Below are positions 1 through 5,324 of a DNA stretch of 5,324 nucleotides, piece after piece (position 1 is the stretch's first letter; every line of letters starts with the position of its first letter). The notes beneath the pieces are model-generated. The model had not been told where the DNA came from, ran no database searches, and was given only the letters and a program-made list of their open reading frames with translations. The DNA lies in NCBI GenBank assembly GCA_963933885.1, contig CAWVWF010000216.1:1-5324 (forward strand). The letters run 5' to 3'. This DNA is from CAWVWF01 sp963933885 (GTDB lineage Bacteria > Bacteroidota > Bacteroidia > Flavobacteriales_C > GCA-002722245). The translations under genes were made by a program, and so were the position numbers.

Positions 1-762
1 CTCTTTAATAAACACAGCATAAAACAAAAGAGCCAAAGCTCCCAGTGCTGTAATAGCAATATGCTTATCAAACATTAAAGTAATTATAACCAATACAACT
101 GCTGAGATTCCAATTATAAAAATATTTCCAATAACTCCTTCTCTATAAAAAACAAAAAAGAAAGAAAGGAATACCAATGCCGTCCCAGTATCATCCTGTA
201 AAAGGATCATTCCCATGGAAATAAACACAATCACGAATGGTATAAGCTGACGCTCAATGTTAATATCATCTAACGAGAATACTTTCTTTCCACTAATAAA
301 ACGCATCAATGTTTTTCCTGCAGACTCTATAGTTCCTTGATCTGTTTTTTCTTTTGAAGAAAACCTCCCCATATAAACCGCTAAGAATAAAGCTGTTGCA
401 AACTTAGAGAATTCAGAAGGCTGCAATTTAAAAGGACCTACATCTAACCAAGCTCTAGCTCCTTTAAGATCCCTCGCTACGAATAAAACAAGTATCTGAA
501 GACCAAGAATAACTAGAAATAAATACGGTGACATTGCTTGATAAAACTTACTATCGAACATCATTATAATAAGTCCGATAACGAGTGAAGCACAAATCCA
601 AATAAATTGTTTCCCGCTACGGTTTCCCATATCAAAGAAATCAGAATTTTCAACAGTAAAATCCGCAGCATAGATATTTAAAACTCCAATACTAACTAGC
701 ACCAAGTACAATCCTATGATCAACCAATCAACATTAAATAATATGTTTCCTCTTTGTTTCAT
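1..762 (-). CDS. rodA: RodA, SEDS-family peptidoglycan glycosyltransferase (partial, C-terminus outside window)
   Basis: RodA is the inner-membrane polymerase that joins lipid II into glycan strands during side-wall elongation, working as a pair with PBP2. The frame is open without a stop from the ATG at 762 to the window edge, giving 254 codons of a protein usually around 400 residues. It begins MKQRGNILFNVDWLIIGLYL. Hydrophobic segments lie near residues 13-33, 52-71, 77-95, 119-132, 173-190, 193-207 and 212-230, with another beginning near 235. The SEDS signature follows TM3 as a GARAWLDVG stretch and LQPSEFSK at residues 113-120. QDDTGTALV at 189-197 corresponds to the usual QPDLGTA motif. 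About 40 polar residues (135-173) form a cytoplasmic loop between TM4 and TM5. The later extracytoplasmic loop with the conserved catalytic aspartate lies outside the window. The start shares one base with the mrdA stop (TAATG), implying translational coupling. FtsW is the main alternative, but the position next to PBP2 and mreBCD argues strongly for RodA. Confidence 0.95.
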   Translation of the reverse strand, partial: MKQRGNILFNVDWLIIGLYLVLVSIGVLNIYAADFTVENSDFFDMGNRSGKQFIWICASLVIGLIIMMFDSKFYQAMSPYLFLVILGLQILVLFVARDLKGARAWLDVGPFKLQPSEFSKFATALFLAVYMGRFSSKEKTDQGTIESAGKTLMRFISGKKVFSLDDINIERQLIPFVIVFISMGMILLQDDTGTALVFLSFFFVFYREGVIGNIFIIGISAVVLVIITLMFDKHIAITALGALALLFYAVFIKE

Positions 763-2579
763 TAATCGTAAAATCGTTTTTCAACCATTTCTTTTTCCAA
801 TTTGAGTCTTTCTATTTTTCCCTTTAAATATTTCTCAACCATTAAACTTGCTATTGGAGCAGCAGTTCCTCCACCTCCTCCAGCATTTTCAACAAATACA
901 ACTAAAGCAATCTTTGGATCTTCTCTAGGAGCAAAAGCGATAAAAACAGAATGATCATCACCATGGGGATTTTGTGAAGTTCCTGTTTTCCCACACATTA
1001 TAATATCTTGAATTCGGGATCTTCTGGCGGTACCACCTGGTTCTTCAAGAACCCATTGCATACCATCTTGAATCAAATCAAAATGTTGGGAATCAATCAT
1101 ACTTTTATGATAAAACAAACTATCCGGTCGATTAACCTTTTGATTTCCAATTTCTTTTACAAATCGTGGTGTATAGTAGTATCCCTTATTAGCAAGAACA
1201 CATGATAGATTTGCCATCTGAAGAGGTGTTAATGAGAACTCTCCTTGCCCAATGGCAATTGAGTAGACAGTTCTCCAATTCCAATGATTCTTTCCATATA
1301 TATTATCATACTCTCTTACATCCGGTACATTCCCATCCTTCTCGCCGTATAAGTCAATCCCTAATGGATTACCAAAACCAAATGATCTAACATACTTCTC
1401 CCATAAATCCATTCCTTCTCTTATGCCTCCTCCTTTAACACCTTGTTGCATGATTCTATTCACAAGGTTAAAATAATAAGGGTTACAAGAATGTTGAACA
1501 GCTTCAGGAAGTGTTAAAGGCGTTCTATGATTATGACAACCTACTAATTTTTTATTACAACCAAAAGCAGTGTTTTTATTTGCTAAGCCAAGATCCAAAG
1601 CAATTAAACTTTGCATCGTTTTAACAATAGAACCAGGCGGTTGTCTAGATTTTATTGCTCTTGGATAAATAATGTTTTTTTCATCTTGAGAGAGTCTTTT
1701 ATAGTTCTCTCCATACCTACCTCCTACTAATAAATTAGGATCATAAGTTGGTGCGTTTACCATACTTAAAACTTCACCCGTTTTAGGCTCTATAGCTACT
1801 ATAGCTCCGATTTTCCCTTGCATCAAATACTCTCCATATTCTTGAAGGTCGATGTCAATACTTGTGTTCAAGTTATGTCCTGGCTTAGGAAGCGTATCAA
1901 GTTTACCGTTTAAATAGGAACCAATATGTCTTCCGTGAATATTCTTAAGGTATCTTTTGTATCCTTTCTCTCCTCTTAATTCCTTTTCGTAATAAGATTC
2001 TAATCCTGCGCTTCCTTTATAATCTTGCCTAGTATAAAATTCATCTCTTTTTAAATCCCTCGGACTAACTTTTGAAACATGACCTAAAACATGTGAAGCA
2101 ATTGGACGAGGGTAATTCCTAATCGTTCTTTCATGCACTGTAATTCCTTTATAATCTCTAATTTGCTCTTCTATACCGCCATATTCTTCTGACTTCAAAA
2201 GAGATTTAAAAACTTGAGGAATTCTTGAAGAATATCCTCTATTAATTTCTTTGTCTTTTATAAGTTTAACTTTAGCGTTAAATTGAGCAGTATCAATACC
2301 CATTAATTCACAAAACTTAGCTGTATCGATTTTAAGATTACGCATAGTAATCATAATATCATATGCGAACTCATTTCCAACTAAAACTTTACCATTCCTA
2401 TCGTATATGTTCCCTCGAATTGGATACTCAACTACTTTATCAACCGAATCAGATTTGGCTCTCGCGGCAAAATAATCTTCGTGTACAATTTGTATATAGA
2501 ATAAACGAATAAGATAGACAATGAAGAAAAAAGTATATAAACCTATAATGTGATATTTCCTTGATGCTAACCTCGCCAT
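762..2579 (-). CDS. mrdA: Penicillin-binding protein 2, peptidoglycan D,D-transpeptidase of the elongasome
   Basis: This class B PBP cross-links peptide stems of new peptidoglycan in the periplasm and stimulates its partner RodA. The 605 residues are close to the usual PBP2 length of about 600-650. A short basic N-terminus (MARLASRKYH) leads into one membrane anchor at about residues 11-30. The pedestal (dimerisation) domain, about 50-235, carries the class B signature RGNIYDRNG at 55-63. The transpeptidase domain spans about 255-585. Its catalytic motifs are intact: SIVK at 317-320 (nucleophile Ser317, Lys320), SCN at 364-366 and KTGT at 531-534, with GQGEFSLTPLQMAN at 444-457. Cys341, Cys348, His349, His351 and Cys365 may form a zinc site like that known in other Gram-negative PBP2 proteins. 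A run of five glycines (567-571) precedes TAAPIASLMVEKYL, and a charged tail ends the protein. The start shares one base with the mreD stop (TAATG). PBP3/FtsI is unlikely given the mreCD-mrdA-rodA order. Confidence 0.97.
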   Translation of the reverse strand: MARLASRKYHIIGLYTFFFIVYLIRLFYIQIVHEDYFAARAKSDSVDKVVEYPIRGNIYDRNGKVLVGNEFAYDIMITMRNLKIDTAKFCELMGIDTAQFNAKVKLIKDKEINRGYSSRIPQVFKSLLKSEEYGGIEEQIRDYKGITVHERTIRNYPRPIASHVLGHVSKVSPRDLKRDEFYTRQDYKGSAGLESYYEKELRGEKGYKRYLKNIHGRHIGSYLNGKLDTLPKPGHNLNTSIDIDLQEYGEYLMQGKIGAIVAIEPKTGEVLSMVNAPTYDPNLLVGGRYGENYKRLSQDEKNIIYPRAIKSRQPPGSIVKTMQSLIALDLGLANKNTAFGCNKKLVGCHNHRTPLTLPEAVQHSCNPYYFNLVNRIMQQGVKGGGIREGMDLWEKYVRSFGFGNPLGIDLYGEKDGNVPDVREYDNIYGKNHWNWRTVYSIAIGQGEFSLTPLQMANLSCVLANKGYYYTPRFVKEIGNQKVNRPDSLFYHKSMIDSQHFDLIQDGMQWVLEEPGGTARRSRIQDIIMCGKTGTSQNPHGDDHSVFIAFAPREDPKIALVVFVENAGGGGGTAAPIASLMVEKYLKGKIERLKLEKEMVEKRFYD

Positions 2580-3091
2580 TACTTTACTTTTCTAAAAAAA
2601 ATAAATTGAAGTAATAATATCAATAATAAACTTACCAGTGAGCTAGCAGAAATTCTAAGTAGCGTTAAACCAAAATTAGAAAAAGTAAACATCTCCATTA
2701 AAAACACCATAAAATGATGGACAAAAAGAAGGATTAATGCAAATACTAAATAATTCTTTAAGCCCAAGCTATAAATTGATGGTTTAATCTTATTTGAATT
2801 AGAATCTGATGGTCCCATCGACGAAAGTAAATAAGGCTGAAAAAACGCTAATAATGTTGTAGACATAGCATGTGCACCTCCAGTATTTGAAAACACATCT
2901 ATTAAAAGACCAAGGGAAAATCCTAAGATTAATAATAATGATCTATTCGATACGCGGCTTGCTGAGATAATAATTATAGGATAAATAAAAGGAATGATAC
3001 TCTTAGAAAGATCTAGGTTATTAAATACTAAAATTTGAAAAGAAATCATCAATCCAATAAAACCGATATGTTTAAGCCAATTATTTTCCAT
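2579..3091 (-). CDS. mreD: Rod shape-determining membrane protein MreD
   Basis: MreD is a small integral inner-membrane protein of the elongasome that binds MreC and links it to the PBP2-RodA machinery; no enzymatic activity is known for the family. The 170 residues match the family's usual 160-180. About six hydrophobic segments are visible, near residues 8-25, 32-46, 52-68, 72-90, 113-133 and 142-166. The best marker is GFSLGLLIDVFSNTGGAHA at 57-75, the conserved MreD core with its G-L-x-x-D motif. A polar loop (91-112, SMGPSDSNSNKIK onward) separates the two halves. The start ATG lies inside the end of mreC: the two genes share 11 bases (ATGGAAAATAA), and no Shine-Dalgarno sequence is visible. 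The stop shares one base with the mrdA start. Sequence conservation in MreD is generally low, so gene order contributes much of the support. Confidence 0.93.
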   Translation of the reverse strand: MENNWLKHIGFIGLMISFQILVFNNLDLSKSIIPFIYPIIIISASRVSNRSLLLILGFSLGLLIDVFSNTGGAHAMSTTLLAFFQPYLLSSMGPSDSNSNKIKPSIYSLGLKNYLVFALILLFVHHFMVFLMEMFTFSNFGLTLLRISASSLVSLLLILLLQFIFFRKVK

Positions 3092-3917
3092 CGAGCTTAT
3101 TTTGATTTTGCTGTAATTCTACTATTTCCTTTTTAAATAGGTTCTCTACTACATACACTTTTCTAAGGGAGTTAAACTGAATATTTAACTTAACCTTTAT
3201 AATTTGAGATTGTGTTTCGGCATCTTCTTTAACACTAATTATATTTCCTAAATGTAATCCTTGTGGAAATAAACTTGAAAGACCAGAAGTTAAAATTGAA
3301 TCTCCATCATTAACTTTTGTAGTTACCAATACCCCTTTTATAAAGGCTTCATCAATTTTGTCTTTTGTCCATTGTAAAGATCCATAAATCCCATTTGAAT
3401 TCATCTTACATGAAACTGAGGAGTTTGGATGTAAAAAGGATAATACTGTTGCATAATTTTCACTTACCGACTTTACAACTCCTACAACTCCTTTACTGGA
3501 GATAACTCCCATTTCTGGAGAAACACCATCTTTCTCACCAAGATCTATCGTTATATAATTATTACGACGTGTTACTGTATTTCCAATTACACTTGCTACT
3601 TTGTATATATACTTTTGACGATACAAAGTATCATCGATTTGAACATAATCCCCATTAATTTTCCGAAGTGAATTTGGAGACTGTGACCTTAATAATGCGT
3701 TTTCTCGTGTTATTACGTCATTAACTTCTTTGAGACTGAAGTAATATGAGATATCAGAAAATGTAGAAATAGTACCTCCTGAGATTGTGTTCGCAGAATT
3801 AACAAATGCTACTCTTTGATAGTTCTTTTGATGAATTGTGATTAATAAACCAATAACCATTAGCACAACAAAAAGCAGCTGAACATGAAAGCGCTGAAGT
3901 ACGGTTAATAAATTCAT
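3081..3917 (-). CDS. mreC: Rod shape-determining protein MreC
   Basis: MreC is a bitopic inner-membrane protein whose periplasmic part binds and activates PBP2 and self-associates, connecting it to MreB and MreD. I start it at the ATG at 3917, giving 278 residues beginning MNLLTVLQRF. The same frame is open 11 codons further to a TTG at 3950, but that extension would lie inside the hairpin at 3931-3972 and would add MITAFFLKRLI before an already normal N-terminus. One membrane segment lies at about 12-28. A probable coiled coil at about 60-86 (SLKEVNDVITRENALLRSQ) follows. The paired beta-barrel domain runs from about 103 to 260, with GEKDGVSPEMGVIS at 127-140, KGVVGVVKSV at 142-151 and the family hallmark LTSGLSSLFPQGLHLGNI at 209-226. 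A short Gln/Asn/Lys-rich tail ends the protein. The 3' end overlaps mreD by 11 bases. Confidence 0.95.
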   Translation of the reverse strand: MNLLTVLQRFHVQLLFVVLMVIGLLITIHQKNYQRVAFVNSANTISGGTISTFSDISYYFSLKEVNDVITRENALLRSQSPNSLRKINGDYVQIDDTLYRQKYIYKVASVIGNTVTRRNNYITIDLGEKDGVSPEMGVISSKGVVGVVKSVSENYATVLSFLHPNSSVSCKMNSNGIYGSLQWTKDKIDEAFIKGVLVTTKVNDGDSILTSGLSSLFPQGLHLGNIISVKEDAETQSQIIKVKLNIQFNSLRKVYVVENLFKKEIVELQQNQNKLDGK

Positions 3918-3930
3918 TATCAATCTTTTT

Positions 3931-3972
3931 AAAAAGAAAGCCGTAATCAAATAAAATATCTAATTACGGCTT
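3931..3972 (-). terminator. Terminator-like hairpin between mreB and mreC (possible attenuator)
   Basis: Plus positions 3938-3947 (aagccgtaat) and 3963-3972 (attacggctt) are perfect 10-base inverted repeats around a 15-base AT-rich loop. On the minus strand the stem ends in GGCTT and is followed directly by TCTTTTT (3937-3931), the layout of a Rho-independent terminator. It lies 19 bases after the mreB stop and 13 bases before the mreC ATG. No comparable T tract follows the stem on the plus strand, so the direction is minus. It probably ends or stabilises an abundant mreB mRNA while some transcripts read through into mreCD-mrdA-rodA. The loop is long for a classic terminator, so leaky termination or an RNA-processing role is also possible. 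Confidence 0.75.
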
Positions 3973-3991
3973 CAATTAAGTTTTATTCTAC

Positions 3992-5020
3992 TTATTTCAT
4001 TAAGAATGAAAATCTGTCGAAATTCTTTAATGCAATTCCAGTCCCTCTTGCAACAGATCTTAATGGATCTTCAGCAACATGAACAGGTAATTTAGTTTTT
4101 TGAGAAATTCTTTTATCTAATCCTCTCAACATAGAACCACCTCCTGCAAGGTAGATTCCAGTTCTAAAGATATCAGCTGATAATTCTGGAGGAGTCATCT
4201 CTAACGCTCCCAAAATAGCTGTTTCAATTTTACTAATACTTTTATCTAAGCAATGAGAAATCTCATCAAAAGAAACAGTAACTTCTTTAGGAATACCAGT
4301 CATTAAATCTCTTCCATGAACAGCTAAATCAGCTGGTGGCTCGTCTAATTCAGGTAAAGCAGCACCAACCGAAATTTTAATACGCTCAGCAGTTCTTTCA
4401 CCTACTAAAATATTATGTTGACGACGCATGTAGTCTTCAATATCTTGAGTAAATTCATCTCCTGCAACTCTAATCGATTTATCACAAACAATTCCTCCCA
4501 ACGCAATAACAGCGATCTCAGAAGTACCACCTCCTATATCAATTACCATATTCCCTTGAGGTTCCTCTACGTCAATACCAATTCCAATAGCTGCTGCCAT
4601 TGGTTCCTGAATTAACTTAACTTCTTTTGCTCCAGCATGTTCAGCAGAATCACGTACAGCTCTTTTTTCAACTTCAGTAATACCAGAAGGAATACAAATA
4701 ACCATTCTAATATTCGAAGGTGAGAAAAACTTTTTCTCGCCTTTATTTATCATTTTGATAAATCCACGAATCATATCTTCCGCAGCTTGGAAATCAGCAA
4801 TCACTCCATCCTTTAACGGACGAATTGTTTTAATATCCTCATGAGTTTTTCCATGCATTTGCATTGCACGCTTTCCAATTGCCATAACCTCACCAGTGAT
4901 TCGGTTTTTGGCAATAATAGAAGGCTCATCAACTACGATCTTATCGTTCTCGATAATTAAGGTGTTTGCAGTACCTAAATCAATGGCAATTTCCTGGTTT
5001 AAAAAGCTAAATAGACCCAT
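3992..5020 (-). CDS. mreB: Rod shape-determining protein MreB, bacterial actin homologue
   Basis: MreB is an ATP-binding actin homologue that polymerises on the cytoplasmic face of the inner membrane and orients the elongasome. The 342 residues fit the usual 335-350. The actin-fold nucleotide motifs are all present: phosphate-1 IDLGTANT at 13-20, the connect-1 region around QEPMAAAIGIG at 138-148, phosphate-2 DIGGGTSEIAV at 161-171, and the adenosine motif AGGGSMLRGLD at 292-302. ICIPSGITEVEKRAV at 108-122 is also highly characteristic of the family. The hydrophobic N-terminus (MGLFSFLNQEIAI) resembles the membrane-contacting start of other MreB proteins. The ATG at 5020 is chosen because it places the phosphate-1 motif at the family's usual distance from the N-terminus; no Shine-Dalgarno sequence precedes it. 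It is separated from purH by 100 bases and from mreC by 74 bases that hold a terminator-like hairpin, so it may be expressed at a different level from the genes after it. Confidence 0.98.
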   Translation of the reverse strand: MGLFSFLNQEIAIDLGTANTLIIENDKIVVDEPSIIAKNRITGEVMAIGKRAMQMHGKTHEDIKTIRPLKDGVIADFQAAEDMIRGFIKMINKGEKKFFSPSNIRMVICIPSGITEVEKRAVRDSAEHAGAKEVKLIQEPMAAAIGIGIDVEEPQGNMVIDIGGGTSEIAVIALGGIVCDKSIRVAGDEFTQDIEDYMRRQHNILVGERTAERIKISVGAALPELDEPPADLAVHGRDLMTGIPKEVTVSFDEISHCLDKSISKIETAILGALEMTPPELSADIFRTGIYLAGGGSMLRGLDKRISQKTKLPVHVAEDPLRSVARGTGIALKNFDRFSFLMK

Positions 5021-5120
5021 ACTTAAATATACAATCAGTTTTTAAATCAAAAGCCTTATAGGCTTTGTAGTTATTAACTTTCTATAGTTTATTCCTCGAA
5101 AGGAGTACTACAAATTAATA
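5021..5120 (-). promoter_or_regulatory. purH-mreB intergenic region, probable site of the mreB promoter
   Basis: These 100 AT-rich bases are the only sizeable gap before the mre cluster, so an mreB promoter is expected here or within the end of purH. On the minus strand there are two imperfect matches to the Bacteroidota -7 element TAnnTTTG: TTAATTTG at 5118-5111 and TATATTTA at 5031-5024. Neither has a well-spaced -33 TTTG, and the second would put the transcript start almost at the ATG. I therefore assign the region and not an exact promoter. No Shine-Dalgarno sequence lies ahead of mreB. Confidence 0.3.
5050..5066 (-). terminator. Short hairpin downstream of purH (weak terminator candidate)
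   Basis: Positions 5050-5056 (aaagcct) and 5060-5066 (aggcttt) form a perfect 7-base inverted repeat with a 3-base loop, 54 bases after the purH stop. On the minus strand the stem is followed by TGATTTAAA, so the T tract is poor and interrupted. It could be a weak terminator for purH, an mRNA 3' end, or a structure in the mreB leader. Only the hairpin itself is directly visible; the termination role is inferred. Confidence 0.35.
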
Positions 5121-5324
5121 TTAATGCTTAAAATGACGAATTCCCGTCATAACCATTGCAATATCATTTGCATTACAATAATCAATTGATAATTGATCTT
5201 TAATAGATCCACCTGGTTGAATTACAGAAGTTATACCAGCATTCTTAGCTAATTCCACACAATCAGGAAATGGAAAGAACGCATCTGAAGCCATTGCTGC
5301 TCCTTTCAAGCTGAAATTAAAAGC
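5121..5324 (-). CDS. purH: Bifunctional AICAR formyltransferase/IMP cyclohydrolase PurH (partial, C-terminal 67 residues)
   Basis: PurH carries out the last two steps of de novo purine synthesis in the cytoplasm: formyl transfer from 10-formyl-THF to AICAR, then ring closure to IMP. Only the C-terminal 67 residues are here, from a protein usually over 500 residues; the frame is open to the right edge, so the 5' end lies beyond the window. The visible part starts AFNFSLKGAAMASDAFFPFP and contains the highly conserved SDAFFPFPD and QPGGSIKDQ stretches and the C-terminus MTGIRHFKH, all belonging to the formyltransferase domain. The codon at 5307-5309 is TTG (leucine inside LKGAAMASD), not a start. 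The gene precedes mreB on the same strand, a neighbourhood I recall from other Bacteroidota. It has no evident role in shape control. Confidence 0.95.
   Translation of the reverse strand, partial: AFNFSLKGAAMASDAFFPFPDCVELAKNAGITSVIQPGGSIKDQLSIDYCNANDIAMVMTGIRHFKH

Noticed and set aside
1008..1205. Plus-strand open frame of 65 codons inside mrdA
   Set aside because: It lies antisense to the conserved transpeptidase region of PBP2 and its translation has no recognisable domain; a shadow of the real gene.
1202..1390. Plus-strand open frame of 62 codons inside mrdA
   Set aside because: Antisense to conserved PBP2 sequence (the GQGEFSLTPLQ region), with no recognisable protein features.
3926..3935. 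Self-complementary tttttaaaaa just before mreC
   Set aside because: It is the terminator T tract followed by an A-rich leader; low complexity is enough to explain it.
4415..4615. Plus-strand open frame of 66 codons inside mreB
   Set aside because: Antisense to the phosphate-2 and connect-1 motifs of MreB; its Asn/Ser-rich translation looks like a by-product of the opposite frame.
5024..5051. Possible mreB promoter TTTG-N16-TATATTTA on the minus strand
   Set aside because: The spacer is too short for the Bacteroidota consensus, the last base of the -7 element is wrong, and transcription would begin almost on the start codon.
5181..5196. Palindrome atcaattgat followed by a partial repeat aattgat
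   Set aside because: It lies in well-conserved purH coding sequence (DQLSIDYC), is AT-rich, and is easily explained by codon choice.
1..5324. Search for a novel system, mobile element, CRISPR array, tRNA or riboswitch
   Set aside because: Nearly every base belongs to six well-known genes; the two gaps (100 and 74 bases) are too short for most riboswitches and hold only simple hairpins.

Overview
The window is a single-strand block of cell-wall elongation genes. Reading the minus strand 5'->3' (right to left here), the order is: 3' end of purH, a 100-bp gap, mreB, a 74-bp gap with a strong hairpin, mreC, mreD, mrdA (PBP2), and the first 254 codons of rodA, which runs off the left edge. I see no convincing gene on the plus strand, and no RNA gene, mobile element, CRISPR array or prophage.

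The organism is most likely a member of the Bacteroidota. Four things suggest this: the mreB-mreC-mreD-mrdA-rodA order, with purH directly upstream, is familiar from that phylum; the proteins look like Bacteroidota versions (PurH C-terminus ending TGIRHFKH, MreD with a GFSLGLLIDVFSNTGG core, PBP2 with a CHNH motif before SCN); the DNA is AT-rich; and no gene has a clear Shine-Dalgarno sequence before its start. The MreB sequence (MGLFSFLNQEIAIDLGTANT start, MQMHGKTH) reminds me of Cytophagales or Marinilabiliales more than Flavobacteriia, but that is an impression from memory.

Region by region (plus coordinates): 1-762 rodA, partial; 762-2579 mrdA; 2579-3091 mreD; 3081-3917 mreC; 3918-3991 intergenic with a 10-bp-stem terminator-like hairpin; 3992-5020 mreB; 5021-5120 intergenic with a short hairpin; 5121-5324 purH C-terminus, partial. 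From mreC to rodA the genes overlap by 11, 1 and 1 bases, so they form a tightly coupled translation unit. mreB is set apart from them by the hairpin.

Together the genes encode the rod complex (elongasome). MreB filaments under the inner membrane direct the complex, MreC and MreD connect and activate it, RodA polymerises glycan strands from lipid II, and PBP2 cross-links them. PurH makes IMP and is a metabolic neighbour rather than part of the complex. I found no previously undescribed system. The most useful observation is the terminator-like hairpin between mreB and mreC, which could set a high MreB to low MreC/MreD/PBP2/RodA ratio.
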